64,000 nt of DNA. Origin: Prevotella sp. GTDB taxonomy: Bacteria; Bacteroidota; Bacteroidia; Bacteroidales; Bacteroidaceae. The stretch spans positions 1 to 64,000 of the forward strand of contig JAEEPZ010000007.1 of the NCBI GenBank assembly GCA_016285055.1, in the 5' to 3' direction. The position numbers and the translations under genes are program-made. The notes beneath the pieces are model-generated. The model was not told the origin of the DNA, ran no database searches, and saw only the letters and a list, made by a program, of their open reading frames with translations. How positions within the stretch are numbered: position 1 is the stretch's first letter; every line of letters begins with the position of its first letter. This document shows positions 45,202 through 55,588 of this stretch, piece after piece.

Positions 45202-46722
45202 ATGACTTCCAAGCTTGTAATCTATAACACACTGACACGACAGAAAGAACGTTTCGAACCGCTGCACGCCCCTAACGTGGGCATGTATGTCTGCGGCCCC
45301 ACCGTCTACGGCGACCCACACCTGGGCCACGCCCGTCCCGCCATCACCTTCGACGTGCTGTTCCGCTACCTGAAGCACCTGGGCTACAAGGTGCGCTATG
45401 TGCGCAACATCACCGACGTGGGCCACTTGGAGCACGACGCCGACGAGGGCGAGGACAAGATAGCCAAGAAGGCCAGACTGGAACAGTTGGAACCGATGGA
45501 GATAGCGCAGTACTACACCCGCCGCTATCACCAGGCCATGGACTCGATGGGTGTCTTAAGGCCCAGCATTGAGCCCTGCGCCACCGGACACATCATCGAG
45601 CAGCAGCAGCTGGTGCAGCAGATTCTCGACAACGGCTTCGCCTACGAGAGCAATGGCAGCATCTACTTCGACATCGAGGCCTACAACAAGCAGTTCCAGT
45701 ACGGCATCCTCAGCGGACGTTCGCTGGAGAATGTGAAGGACGCCAGCCGTGAGCTCGACGGGGTGGGGGAGAAGCACCATCAGGCTGACTTCGCCCTGTG
45801 GAAGAAGGCACAGCCCGAGCACATCATGCGCTGGCCCTCACCGTGGAGCGACGGCTTCCCCGGCTGGCACTGCGAATGCACGGCCATGGGGCGCAAATAC
45901 CTCGGCGAGCAGTTCGACATCCACGGCGGAGGACTGGACCTCGTCTTCCCCCACCATGAGTGCGAGATAGCCCAGGCACAGGCCGCCATGGGGCACCAGG
46001 CCGTGAAGTACTGGATGCACAACAACATGATTACCATCAATGGGCAGAAGATGGGCAAGTCGCTCGGCAACTTCATCACCCTCGAGCAGTTCTTTACCGG
46101 AAAGCACGAGCTGCTGTCGAAGCCTTACTCGCCCATGACCATCCGCTTCTTCATCCTCTCCGCCCACTACCGCGGCACCGTCGACTTCAGCGACGAGGCC
46201 CTGCAGGCCGCCGAGAAAGGCCTGGAGAAGTTGCAGAACGCCATCGCCGACCTCGACCGTCTAGCCCCCCTCAATCCCCCCGACGGAGGGAAGAATTCAC
46301 AGTGTGACGGCGACACCGAGCGCACCGTCAAGACCCTCCGCGACCGCTGCTACGACGCCATGAACGACGACCTGGCCACGCCCCAGGTCATCAGCCTGCT
46401 CTTCGAGGCTGCCACCGTCGTCAACCGGCTCGTCGACCACAAGGCCACCATCTGCGCCGACTGCCTGAAGGAGCTGAGGGAGGTGATGCACCTCTTCGCC
46501 GAGGACATCCTCGGACTGCAAAGCCAAGCAACGCTTACCCAGCACTCAACCGAGCGCGAGGAAGCCTTCGGCAAGGTGGTGGACATGGTGCTCGACCTGC
46601 GCGCCAAGGCCAAGGCCGCCAAGGACTGGGCCACCAGCGACCAGATACGCGATGCCCTCGCACAGGCAGGCTTCGAGGTGAAGGACACCAAGGACGGCGT
46701 CACCTGGAAACTGAACAAGTAA
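45202..46722 (+). CDS. cysS: Cysteine--tRNA ligase
   Basis: [21 protein letters not shown] ... [37 protein letters not shown] ... KMGKSLGN. Confidence 0.97.
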   Translation: MTSKLVIYNTLTRQKERFEPLHAPNVGMYVCGPTVYGDPHLGHARPAITFDVLFRYLKHLGYKVRYVRNITDVGHLEHDADEGEDKIAKKARLEQLEPMEIAQYYTRRYHQAMDSMGVLRPSIEPCATGHIIEQQQLVQQILDNGFAYESNGSIYFDIEAYNKQFQYGILSGRSLENVKDASRELDGVGEKHHQADFALWKKAQPEHIMRWPSPWSDGFPGWHCECTAMGRKYLGEQFDIHGGGLDLVFPHHECEIAQAQAAMGHQAVKYWMHNNMITINGQKMGKSLGNFITLEQFFTGKHELLSKPYSPMTIRFFILSAHYRGTVDFSDEALQAAEKGLEKLQNAIADLDRLAPLNPPDGGKNSQCDGDTERTVKTLRDRCYDAMNDDLATPQVISLLFEAATVVNRLVDHKATICADCLKELREVMHLFAEDILGLQSQATLTQHSTEREEAFGKVVDMVLDLRAKAKAAKDWATSDQIRDALAQAGFEVKDTKDGVTWKLNK

Positions 46723-47502
46723 ATGTTTGAGAAGGAGATAGCACGATATGAGGACTTGCGGCAGCGATACGATGAGAAGATTGTACGCCGCATGAACTCG
46801 CAGGACTGGAGAGAGTACAACGAGATACTCTTCTCGGCTCATTCGTGCGCCATCGAGGGCAACAGCTTCACCGTTGACGACACCCGCATCCTTCGCGAAC
46901 AAGGCATGGCGATGGTTCCCGTAGGCAGGAGCCTGTTGGAGTGCACCGAAATGGCCGACCATTTCCGCGCCTTTGACTATCTTGCCAGCCATCTGCAGAG
47001 TCCTTTCGACGAGACGTTGCTGAAGGAAACCAACCGTCTCGTGGTGGAACACACGCTGGCCTACCGCTGTCCGGGAGCAGTAGCCGGTGACTACACGACA
47101 GAAGACATGGCCGCTGGCGACACCATCTTTGGCGACCACAAGCAACTCATCGCCCGTGTGCCGTCGCTGATGGCGTCCACCGAGCGCGCACTCAGTGATG
47201 GGCAGCACCCGCTCGTCGTGGCGGCGCGATGGCATGGCTACTACGAATACCTGCATCCCTTCCGCGACGGCAATGGCCGCACGGGGCGGCTGCTGTCGAA
47301 CTTTATCCTGATGCGGGCCGGACATCCGTTGCTGATCATTGACGTAAACGACCGGCCGGCCTATATCAGTGCCTTGAGACTGATTCGCTCCGAAGGCACC
47401 GACGAGCACCTCGTCGCCTTCTTCTTCCAGACTGCCATCAGCCGCATGGAGAGCGAGCTAACACAAAAGCAACAGAACTCACGACCCGTTTTCTTCTTCT
47501 AA
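46723..47502 (+). CDS. Fic family protein
   Basis: HPFRDGNGRTGRLLSN core motif; SCAIEGN resembling the (S/T)xxxE(G/N) inhibitory motif. Confidence 0.93.
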   Translation: MFEKEIARYEDLRQRYDEKIVRRMNSQDWREYNEILFSAHSCAIEGNSFTVDDTRILREQGMAMVPVGRSLLECTEMADHFRAFDYLASHLQSPFDETLLKETNRLVVEHTLAYRCPGAVAGDYTTEDMAAGDTIFGDHKQLIARVPSLMASTERALSDGQHPLVVAARWHGYYEYLHPFRDGNGRTGRLLSNFILMRAGHPLLIIDVNDRPAYISALRLIRSEGTDEHLVAFFFQTAISRMESELTQKQQNSRPVFFF

Positions 47503-47520
47503 GGATTTATTGTATCTTAT

Positions 47521-47895
47521 ATGACATCAGGACGAGACACTTGCAACGCACTAAAGGCCATCCGCAAGCAGATAGCGGAGGCCAACGAGATTAAGTACGA
47601 GCCGCAGGAGTGTACCCACGAAGGCGAGTGCGCCGGCACCTGTCCTGCCTGTGAGGCTGAGGTGCGCTATTTAGAGGGCCAACTCCTCAAGCGAAAAGCC
47701 CTTGGTAAAAAGGTAGTTATGGCAGGACTCCTCAAGGGCAAGACTGGCCTAAGTAGCTGTGGCAGCGCCAGAATTGCGGAGCCGGAAAAAGAGGCCAGCA
47801 CACCCACCGACACCACCAAACCTGAAACTCCTAAGCGACGGTTCATTATGGGCAAGATACCCTACCCAAAAACGAAAAACCCCGACAGAACATGA
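47521..47895 (+). CDS. Short protein with Cys-rich N-terminal domain (paralog of next gene, no TonB domain)
   Basis: CTHEGECAGTCPACEAEVRYLE, near-identical N-terminus to 47892-48596. Confidence 0.75.
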   Translation: MTSGRDTCNALKAIRKQIAEANEIKYEPQECTHEGECAGTCPACEAEVRYLEGQLLKRKALGKKVVMAGLLKGKTGLSSCGSARIAEPEKEASTPTDTTKPETPKRRFIMGKIPYPKTKNPDRT

Positions 47896-48596
47896 CATCA
47901 GGACGTCACACTTGCAACACACTAAAGGACATCCGCAAACAGATAGCGGAGGCCAATGAGATTGAATACGAACCGCAGGAGTGTACCCACGAAGGCGAGT
48001 GCGCCGGCACCTGTCCTGCCTGCGAGGCTGAGGTGCGCTATTTGGAGGGCGAACTCCTCAAGCGAAAAAAGCTGGGCAAGAAGGTGGCCGTAGCCGGCAT
48101 TGCCATGGGCATGGCCGGGCTGAGCAGCTGCGGCATCGTCAAAGTCCTCCAGCCACCACTGGCCGGCATCCCCGTGATGCCGCCTGAGCCGCCGGTGGCA
48201 CTCCAAGACAGTTTGGAGAAGCCTCTGGCAGGCAAGATACCCATGCCAGCAACGAGCGACACCATCCAGCCTGTGCGAGCAAACGAGAAGGTGCTGGAAG
48301 GTGTCGTGGAAGAGGCACCCCACTTTCCTGGCGGTCAGGCAGCCTTGGAGGCTTATCTGAAAGAAAACGTCCGCATGCCTGATGAGGAGTGTGTCATCGG
48401 CCGTGTCATCGTGAACTTCAAGATTGAGAAGGACGGCACCATCAGCGATGCAAAGGTGGCCAAGTCGCTCAGTCCGGCTTGCGACAAGGAAGCCCTGCGC
48501 GTCGTCAACGCCATGCCCAAATGGCATCCCGGCAAGCAGCTGGGTGAGGCTTGCGTCACCAACTTTACCCTTCCTGTCATTTTCAGGGCTGAGTGA
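47892..48596 (+). CDS. TonB-family protein with Cys-rich N-terminal domain
   Basis: Same Cys motif, TM-like AVAGIAMGMAGLSSCG, C-terminal FPGGQAALEAYLKENVRMP...GRVIVNFKIEKDGTISDAKV. Confidence 0.82.
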   Translation: MTSGRHTCNTLKDIRKQIAEANEIEYEPQECTHEGECAGTCPACEAEVRYLEGELLKRKKLGKKVAVAGIAMGMAGLSSCGIVKVLQPPLAGIPVMPPEPPVALQDSLEKPLAGKIPMPATSDTIQPVRANEKVLEGVVEEAPHFPGGQAALEAYLKENVRMPDEECVIGRVIVNFKIEKDGTISDAKVAKSLSPACDKEALRVVNAMPKWHPGKQLGEACVTNFTLPVIFRAE

Positions 48597-49204
48597 AAGC
48601 GCCGCTCATAGCCATCGCCCGCCATCGGCTCAACGTCGATGGCGGCGGCGTCACCACGCTGGTGGCCTTTCACGGCTGCCCTTTGCGCTGTGCCTATTGC
48701 CTCAACCGTCAGTGCTGGGAGGAGGACAGCATCTGGCAGTGGATGACGCCCGATGAACTGGTGGATGAGCTGATGAAGGACAACCTGTACTTCTTGGCCA
48801 CAGGCGGCGGCGTCTGCTTCGGCGGCGGCGAGCCGCTGCTCTACAGCGATTTCATCGAGCGCTTCGCCCAGCTCTGCCCGAAGGAGTGGCACATCTACGT
48901 AGAGTCGTCGCTCAACGTGCCGACGAAGCGGCTGGAGACCGTCATCCCCTACATCACCGAGTATTATATAGATGTGAAGGACATGAATCCCGACATCTAC
49001 CACCGCTACACGGGAGGCTCACCGGCCCTCGTGCAGCAGAACCTGCGCATCCTGGCTGAGCGGCAGCAGCAGGAGCGCGTTGTCATCCGCCTGCCGCTCA
49101 TCGCAGCATATAATAATGATGGCGACCGCCAGAGCAGCCGCCATCAGTTAGAGACCATGGGATTCACCCATTTCGACCTGTTCGACTATGCCGTCGACCG
49201 GTAA
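48593..49204 (+). CDS. Radical SAM activating-enzyme-like protein
   Basis: FHGCPLRCAYCLN (CxxxCxxC), GGGVCFGGGEPLL. Confidence 0.88.
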   Translation: MKAPLIAIARHRLNVDGGGVTTLVAFHGCPLRCAYCLNRQCWEEDSIWQWMTPDELVDELMKDNLYFLATGGGVCFGGGEPLLYSDFIERFAQLCPKEWHIYVESSLNVPTKRLETVIPYITEYYIDVKDMNPDIYHRYTGGSPALVQQNLRILAERQQQERVVIRLPLIAAYNNDGDRQSSRHQLETMGFTHFDLFDYAVDR

Positions 49205-49207
49205 CAA

Positions 49208-50218
49208 CTATTGCGCTTTTCTTTTCGAGAGGATGACCGACAGGCCCATCGACAGCACCAGCACACCAAAGATGATGGCCAGCGACAGCGGCGTGGGCAC
49301 TTCGATGTGTGGCATGTTCAGCTCAAGGCCCAGCCACGAACCTATCTGGTTGATGTATTCGTTCATGGCCAGCAGCATCTTAATGCCAACAAAGATGAGG
49401 ATGATGCCTAAGCCATACTTCAGATAGGTGAAATACTTGGCCACGGCAGCCAGTGCGAAGTAGAGGGCTCGCAGGCCGAGGATGGCGAAGATGTTGCTGG
49501 TGAGCACGATGAACGGGTCGCGGCTCACGGAGAACACGGCGGGGATGCTGTCAACGGCGAAGGCCACGTCGGTGGTCTCGATGACAATGAGGGCGATGAA
49601 CAGCGGCGTGGCAAAAAGCCTACCCCGTCCCTCTCCCGAGACGCCGACTCTGACGAAGAACTTGTCTTCGTGCATCTTGTCGGTGACGGGGAAGAAGCGC
49701 TTAAACAGCTTGACGATGAAGTTGTTGCCCGGGTCGGTCTGCACACTCTCGTCGTGGGTGAACATCTTGCTGCCCGTGTAAAGCAGGAACAGACCGAACA
49801 GACCGAGCACCCACTCGAAGCGCTCTACCATGGCCGCACCCGCAAAGATGAACACGCTGCGCAGCACCAACGCACCGAAGATGCCCCAGAAGAGCACCTC
49901 GTGCTGGTACTTGCCCTTGATGCCAAAGTAGGAGAAGAGCATCAGGAAGACAAAGAGGTTATCCATCGACAGCGACTTCTCTATCAGATAACCCGCCAGA
50001 AACTCCATCGCCTTCTCGTGCGACTCGACGGGATAAAAGAAATAAATGCCGGCACAGAACACCAGCGACACGCCAATCCACACGGCGGTCATCTGCAGTG
50101 CCTCTTTCACGCCCACCTCATGCTGTCCTTTCTTGCCGAACATCTTCAGGTCGGCAATGAGCATGATGAACACCAGGACGTAGAACACAATCCACGCCCA
50201 AAGGGGAAGAATACTCAT
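49208..50218 (-). CDS. TerC/Alx-family membrane protein
   Basis: SLSMDNLFVFLMLFSYFGI ... FVRVGVSGEGRGRLFATPLFIALIVIETTDVAFAVDSIPAVFSVS. Confidence 0.92.
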   Translation of the reverse strand: MSILPLWAWIVFYVLVFIMLIADLKMFGKKGQHEVGVKEALQMTAVWIGVSLVFCAGIYFFYPVESHEKAMEFLAGYLIEKSLSMDNLFVFLMLFSYFGIKGKYQHEVLFWGIFGALVLRSVFIFAGAAMVERFEWVLGLFGLFLLYTGSKMFTHDESVQTDPGNNFIVKLFKRFFPVTDKMHEDKFFVRVGVSGEGRGRLFATPLFIALIVIETTDVAFAVDSIPAVFSVSRDPFIVLTSNIFAILGLRALYFALAAVAKYFTYLKYGLGIILIFVGIKMLLAMNEYINQIGSWLGLELNMPHIEVPTPLSLAIIFGVLVLSMGLSVILSKRKAQ

Positions 50219-51177
50219 AGTGCTTCCAACATTCTCTTTAATACTACCGAGCAACTGATTTCGCGGTTGGCGGCCTCTGGGATGACAAGCGAGTTGGGCG
50301 ACTCAATGACGTCGTCGGTGACGATGAGGTTGCGGCGCACGGGCAGGCAGTGCATGAACTTGCCGTTGTTTGTCCATGACATGTGCTCGGTGTCCACTGT
50401 CCATGAGCGGTCCTCGCAGGTTATCTTGCCGTAGTCAGCAGGATTCGTCACGCCGGGGTTTGACCAGTTCTTCGCGTAGATGAAGTCGGCGCCCTCGAAG
50501 GCTTTCTTCTGGTCGTATTCCACACGGGCACCGGCCACGAACTTCGGATCCAGCTCATAGCCCTCGGGATGGGTGATGACGAGGTCAACATTGGCGGCGT
50601 TCATCCACTGGGCAAAGCTGTTGGGCACGGCCTGTGGTAGAGCACGGCAGTGAGGGGCCCAGGTCAGCACAACCTTCGGGCGCTCAACGACCTTGTGCTC
50701 CTCAATCGTTATTAAATCGGCGAAAGCCTGCAATGGGTGAACGGTGGCTGTTTCCATGGCGAAGACGGGTCGGCCGCTGTACTTGATAAATTGCTGTAGC
50801 ACCGTCTCGGCATAGTCGTACTCGCGGTCGGTCAAGCCGGCAAAGCTGCGCACGCCGATGATGTCACAGTAGCAACCCATCACGGGAATGGCCTCTAAAA
50901 GATGCTCACTCTTATCGCCGTCCATGATGACGCCGCGCTCAGTCTCCAGTTTCCATGCGCCGGCGTTGACGTCGAGCACGATGACGTTCATGCCCAGGTT
51001 CATGGCGGCCTTCTGTGTCGACAAGCGGGTGCGTAAGCTGTTGTTGAAGAAAATCATCATCAGGGTCTTGTTCTTGCCCAGATGCTGGTACTTGTAACGG
51101 TCGTTCTTGATCTCAAAAGCCTCGGCCATCGCCTTGTCCAGCGGGCCGATGTCATTGACGTTGATAAAAGTTCTCAT
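50215..51177 (-). CDS. argF': N-succinyl/acetylornithine carbamoyltransferase (argF')
   Basis: MRTFINVNDIG ... NNSLRTRLSTQKAAMNLGM ... FMHCLPVRRNLIVTDDVIES. Confidence 0.9.
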   Translation of the reverse strand: MRTFINVNDIGPLDKAMAEAFEIKNDRYKYQHLGKNKTLMMIFFNNSLRTRLSTQKAAMNLGMNVIVLDVNAGAWKLETERGVIMDGDKSEHLLEAIPVMGCYCDIIGVRSFAGLTDREYDYAETVLQQFIKYSGRPVFAMETATVHPLQAFADLITIEEHKVVERPKVVLTWAPHCRALPQAVPNSFAQWMNAANVDLVITHPEGYELDPKFVAGARVEYDQKKAFEGADFIYAKNWSNPGVTNPADYGKITCEDRSWTVDTEHMSWTNNGKFMHCLPVRRNLIVTDDVIESPNSLVIPEAANREISCSVVLKRMLEAL

Positions 51178-51205
51178 GGTGTTTCTTATGTCTTTGTCCT
51201 TATTG

Positions 51206-53314
51206 TTATTTCTTAATTTTGATGCACAGCATGGTCAGGTCGTCGGATGGCAGGGCGTTGCCTACATGCTCTGCCACGGCTTCGCGCAGCATGTCGATGG
51301 TCTGCTGGGCATCGTAGCCGAGATGCTGCTGCATCAGCTCCAGCAAGTGGTCGTTGCCAAACTGGTTCTGGCTTTCGTCCTCGGCCTCGTTTAGTCCGTC
51401 GGTGTAGAGCAGCAGGCGTTGTCCGCGTATGTCGTGTATCTCCTCGCCCACGAAGTCCATCTCAGGCCACAGTGCCAGTGGGGCATTGCTTTCGACGTTG
51501 AGGAACTCTCCGTTGACGACGGGCGGGTTGTGGCCACAGTTGCAGAAGTCCATGTGTCCGGTGTGCAAGTCGGTCAGTCCGATGAACATGGTGACGAACA
51601 TGCCTTGATCATTGTGCTCCGACAGCTCGCGGTTCATCCTGTTGGCAATTTCTGCCGGCATCAGTCCCTGTGCAGCCATGGAGCGGAAGAGCCTGGTGGT
51701 CTGCGCCATGAAGAGCGATGCCGGTACACCCTTTCCGCTGACGTCGCCGATGCAGAAGTAGAGCAGTGCCTCGCTGTGGTCCTCGTCGTCGGGTCGGTCG
51801 ACGAGCAGGAAAGTGTAGAGGTCGCCGCCCACCTCCTTTGCCGGCTGAATGTAGGCATGCATGTCCAGGTCGGCACGGTCGGGGAAGACCTCGGGCACCA
51901 TCGTCATCTGTATGTCGCGTGCAATGCGCAGCTCGTTCTCAATGCGGTTCTTCACCGTGGTGGTCTGCTCCAGCTGCTCGTAAGCGGTGCGCAGCTCTTC
52001 GTTGATAGCCTTCAGTTTGCGCACCTGCTTCATTCTGCGGTAGGTGAAGAAGGAAAGCGCGGCCACGACAATGCCTATTATAATAAATATGTATGTTTGC
52101 GAGAGTCGCCGTGCCTCCTCGGCATTCTTCTGCGCCTCCATCTCAGCCAGTTGCTGACGGTACTGCAACTCCTTTACCTCGCTGTTGAGTGAGGCTTGCT
52201 CCAGTTGCATGGCGGCATTGGCCAGCTCAGCGTCGCGGTTCTTCAGTTCCAGCTCGGCGGCTTCCGCCTCCAGCTGACGCTGTCGCAGTTCCTGCTCCTG
52301 CTGTTGCAGCTGCAGCTCCTGATTGGCCAATCGCAAGTCCTTTGCTTCGCTCTCCGCACGTTGAACGTTCAGTTCCATGGTATGGTCGGTCGACTGTCGT
52401 CTGAACTCGGCAATATTGACTGAGTCGCGGTGGTCACGGTAACGCTTGTACCAATGCAGTGCCTCTTTATACATTCCTCGCTTTTCATAAATGCGCGCCA
52501 TCGCGCTCTTCTTCTCTAAGGGTGGCATCGCGTTGGCGAATTCCAATGCCTGGTCATAGTCTCCGTTCAGCAGGGAGTGCTCATATTCTAAAATGAGAGA
52601 AAAGAATCCTTCTTGCCCTATCTCGGCCTGCAAGCGTTTGCGCTCCTCATAGCTCTTGTTAAACGCCTCCTTCTGTGAACCATCAAGTTGTGTGAACGAG
52701 AAGCACTTATAACTCAGTGCATTCAGCTTGTGGAGTTTGCTGGTACGTGGGTCGGCAATTACAATATCGGCACATTCCCTCACTTTTTTAGGTTGGTTTT
52801 GGTTCTGGTAAATCTTTGCCAATGAAAGATAGACAGGAGCCTTGCTCTCATCCGGGAAGTTGCTGTTTAAGAACTCTATGCATTCCAGGTATTCTTTTTC
52901 AGCCATGTCATATTGCCTGAGGCTGGAAAGCATGCCTGCATTGGCATAGGAGGATGTGTAGAGTCCGTACTTGCTGTTGTGCTGCTGTGCATAGAGGCGC
53001 ATGTCACGGCACATGTCGAACCCTCTCTGTCGCTGCTTGGTGAAGTTGTAGTTGGCTTGGTTGGCCCACGCTTTGTAGAAGGCGTGCTCGTCGCCGACAC
53101 GTAGGGCTTCTGCCTTCAGCTGCTCTACTACGTCGTTAAACTCTTGTACTTCTTGTTTTGAGAAGAGACGGTACATCTCTTTCTGCAGCGAGTCCAGCCT
53201 GTTGGTGGCTGTCTGTGCCATGACAGTGACGAGCGACAGGTGCAGAGTGAAGAGCGCCAGCAGCACCCTCACCACACTGTTCATTGAACGTCTTCTGTTA
53301 CTCATCACTTGCAA
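51206..53314 (-). CDS. TPR/coiled-coil membrane protein with SpoIIE/PP2C phosphatase domain
   Basis: TPR-like N-terminus, TM YIFIIIGIVVAALSFF, GGDLYTFLL...YFCIGDVSGKGVPASLFMA...LLLYTDGLNEAED. Confidence 0.9.
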   Translation of the reverse strand: MQVMSNRRRSMNSVVRVLLALFTLHLSLVTVMAQTATNRLDSLQKEMYRLFSKQEVQEFNDVVEQLKAEALRVGDEHAFYKAWANQANYNFTKQRQRGFDMCRDMRLYAQQHNSKYGLYTSSYANAGMLSSLRQYDMAEKEYLECIEFLNSNFPDESKAPVYLSLAKIYQNQNQPKKVRECADIVIADPRTSKLHKLNALSYKCFSFTQLDGSQKEAFNKSYEERKRLQAEIGQEGFFSLILEYEHSLLNGDYDQALEFANAMPPLEKKSAMARIYEKRGMYKEALHWYKRYRDHRDSVNIAEFRRQSTDHTMELNVQRAESEAKDLRLANQELQLQQQEQELRQRQLEAEAAELELKNRDAELANAAMQLEQASLNSEVKELQYRQQLAEMEAQKNAEEARRLSQTYIFIIIGIVVAALSFFTYRRMKQVRKLKAINEELRTAYEQLEQTTTVKNRIENELRIARDIQMTMVPEVFPDRADLDMHAYIQPAKEVGGDLYTFLLVDRPDDEDHSEALLYFCIGDVSGKGVPASLFMAQTTRLFRSMAAQGLMPAEIANRMNRELSEHNDQGMFVTMFIGLTDLHTGHMDFCNCGHNPPVVNGEFLNVESNAPLALWPEMDFVGEEIHDIRGQRLLLYTDGLNEAEDESQNQFGNDHLLELMQQHLGYDAQQTIDMLREAVAEHVGNALPSDDLTMLCIKIKK

Positions 53315-53321
53315 AAACTTG

Positions 53322-54596
53322 TTACTTTCTTATCTGTCCTTCGCCCTCAATGAGCCATTTGTAGGTCGTTATCTCTTCCAAAGCCATGGGGCCTCGCGGG
53401 CCGAGCTTCTGCGTGCTGATGCCAATCTCTGCGCCGAGGCCGAACTGTGCCCCGTCGGTGAACGAGGTGGGAGCGTTCCAGTAGACGCAGGCGGCATCGA
53501 CGTGAGCCTGGAAACGGCGGGCAGCCTGCTCGTCGCGGGTGATGATGGCCTCGCTGTGACCAGAGCCGTTCATGTCGATATGAGCCAGCGCCTCGTCGAG
53601 CGAGCCGACGGTCTTGATGGCCATCTTATAGTCCATGAACTCCGTGCCGAAGCTGTCGTCCGTAGCATGCTTTATGAGTGTAGCGTGTAACGTGTAGAGT
53701 GTAGAGTTTGCTACCGCCGCGAAAGACTGCTCGTCGCAATAAAGCGTGACGGGCGGTGTGTGGGTCAGCAGCGGCTCTACCAGTGCGGGCAGGTCGTTGA
53801 GCCGGCTCTCGTGAATGATGAGGCAGTCGAGGGCATTGCAGACGCTGACGCGGCGGGTCTTGGCATTGTTGATGATCTTCTTGCCCATCTCCAGGTCGCC
53901 GTCCTTGTCGAAGTAGGTGTTCACTACGCCGGCACCGGTCTCTATGACAGGTATGCGTGCCGTGTCGCGCACAAAGTCGATGAGCTTGCGGCCTCCACGC
54001 GGTATGCAAAGGTCGACATATCCCACGGCATTGAGCATCTCGCCCGTAGCCTCGTGTGTGGCGGGCAGCAGGGCGACGACGTCTTTTAAGGGGTAAGAGG
54101 TTGCATAGTTCTCCAGCACCTCGTGAATCAGTGCCACGCTCTCGCGGTTGCTGGCGTCGGCATCTTTACCGCCTTTCAGCACACAGGCGTTGCCGCTTTT
54201 GAAGCAGAGCGAGAAGACGTCGAAGGTGACGTTGGGCCGGGCCTCGTAGATCATGCCTATGACGCCGAAGGGCACGCTGACACGGCACAGGCGCAGACCG
54301 TTGGGCAGCGTCTTCTGCTTGGTGATGTGTCCTAAGGGTGACGGCAGTGTGGCAACGTTGCGCATGTCGGAGGCAATGTCCTCCAACCGCTTCTCCGTCA
54401 GCTGCAAGCGGTCGTACAGCGGATTGTTCTTGTCCATCCGGGCCAGATCCTCAGCATTGGCTTTCAGGATTCTGTCTTTCTGACCGACAATGGCATCGGC
54501 CACAGCCAGCAGAATGTCATTCCGCTGTGTGTCGCTCAATAAAGCCAGGCTCTTGCTGGCCTTCTTTACTCTCTCAAAAGTCTCTTTCAGTTGCAT
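53322..54596 (-). CDS. proA: Gamma-glutamyl phosphate reductase
   Basis: [45 protein letters not shown]. Confidence 0.95.
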   Translation of the reverse strand: MQLKETFERVKKASKSLALLSDTQRNDILLAVADAIVGQKDRILKANAEDLARMDKNNPLYDRLQLTEKRLEDIASDMRNVATLPSPLGHITKQKTLPNGLRLCRVSVPFGVIGMIYEARPNVTFDVFSLCFKSGNACVLKGGKDADASNRESVALIHEVLENYATSYPLKDVVALLPATHEATGEMLNAVGYVDLCIPRGGRKLIDFVRDTARIPVIETGAGVVNTYFDKDGDLEMGKKIINNAKTRRVSVCNALDCLIIHESRLNDLPALVEPLLTHTPPVTLYCDEQSFAAVANSTLYTLHATLIKHATDDSFGTEFMDYKMAIKTVGSLDEALAHIDMNGSGHSEAIITRDEQAARRFQAHVDAACVYWNAPTSFTDGAQFGLGAEIGISTQKLGPRGPMALEEITTYKWLIEGEGQIRK

Positions 54597-54629
54597 GATG
54601 ATTGGTATTTCTATATTCTGTTCCCTTTT

Positions 54630-54674
54630 GCGCAGCCATTCCCCTGCTATGGAAAAGGAGGGGAATGGCTGCGC
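54630..54674. repeat. Perfect 16-bp inverted repeat between proB and proA
   Basis: GCGCAGCCATTCCCCT / AGGGGAATGGCTGCGC with a 13-nt loop. Confidence 0.95.
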
Positions 54675-54675
54675 T

Positions 54676-55476
54676 TTAATTGCCTTTCAGAGATATAGAC
54701 TCTGCTTGAAGGGGCAGGAACTCTGTGTGGGGTGTAGTCGCTGGTTGCTGCAGCAGATTGACGAGAATGTCATCGCGCTCGCCGTTGGCGATGATGACGC
54801 GTATGCCGGCCTGCTGGACGCGAGTGGCGGTGGTGTACTTCGAGTGCATGCCACCGCGACCGAAGGCACTCTTCTCCTCCTTGATGTATTGAGAGAGGTC
54901 GGTGTCGGGAGCAACGGTGGGTATGATGCGTGAGGCGGGGTTGTCGGGATGACCGTCGTAGATGCCGTCGATATTCGAGAGGAGGACGAGCGTGTCGGCC
55001 TTCATCATTTGTGCGATGAGTCCGCTAAGCTCGTCATTGTCGGTGAACATCAGCTCGGTGACGCTGACGGTGTCGTTCTCGTTGACAATGGGCAGCACAT
55101 CGTTCTCGAGCATCACCGTCATGCAGGCGCGCTGGTTGCGGTACTGCTCGCCGGGCTCGAAGTTCTCCTTCATCGTCAGCACCTGACCCACGTGGATGCC
55201 GTATTCGCGGAACAGGTCGTAGTAGAGGCCCACCAGCTTCACCTGCCCGAGTGCGCTGAAGAGCTGTCGCTGCTCCACCGAGTCTAATTCGTGCTCCACC
55301 TGCAGCTCACGGCGCCCACAAGCCACGGCACCGCTCGACACGAGAATCACCTCGTAAGCGTTACGGCGCAGCCACGCTATCTGGTCGACGATGGCCGACA
55401 TGCGCGTCACATCCAGCTTGCCGTCCTTGCGAGTCAGCACGTTGCTGCCCACCTTGATGACTATTCTTTTTTTCAT
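54676..55476 (-). CDS. proB: Glutamate 5-kinase
   Basis: [15 protein letters not shown] ... [13 protein letters not shown] ... [20 protein letters not shown]. Confidence 0.95.
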   Translation of the reverse strand: MKKRIVIKVGSNVLTRKDGKLDVTRMSAIVDQIAWLRRNAYEVILVSSGAVACGRRELQVEHELDSVEQRQLFSALGQVKLVGLYYDLFREYGIHVGQVLTMKENFEPGEQYRNQRACMTVMLENDVLPIVNENDTVSVTELMFTDNDELSGLIAQMMKADTLVLLSNIDGIYDGHPDNPASRIIPTVAPDTDLSQYIKEEKSAFGRGGMHSKYTTATRVQQAGIRVIIANGERDDILVNLLQQPATTPHTEFLPLQAESISLKGN

Positions 55477-55588
55477 TGCAGTCTTTTTAACTACCATTGA
55501 CCGTAAGAACGCTGCAAAGGTACACTATTTCCGCGAGACATGCAAATTTTGAGCGAGAAAACGCTACTGTTGATTTTCATCCTGCTCT

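Noticed and set aside
44335-45531. 398-aa minus-strand ORF opposite proC/cysS
   Set aside because: Antisense shadow that reads through the 18-bp tandem repeat.
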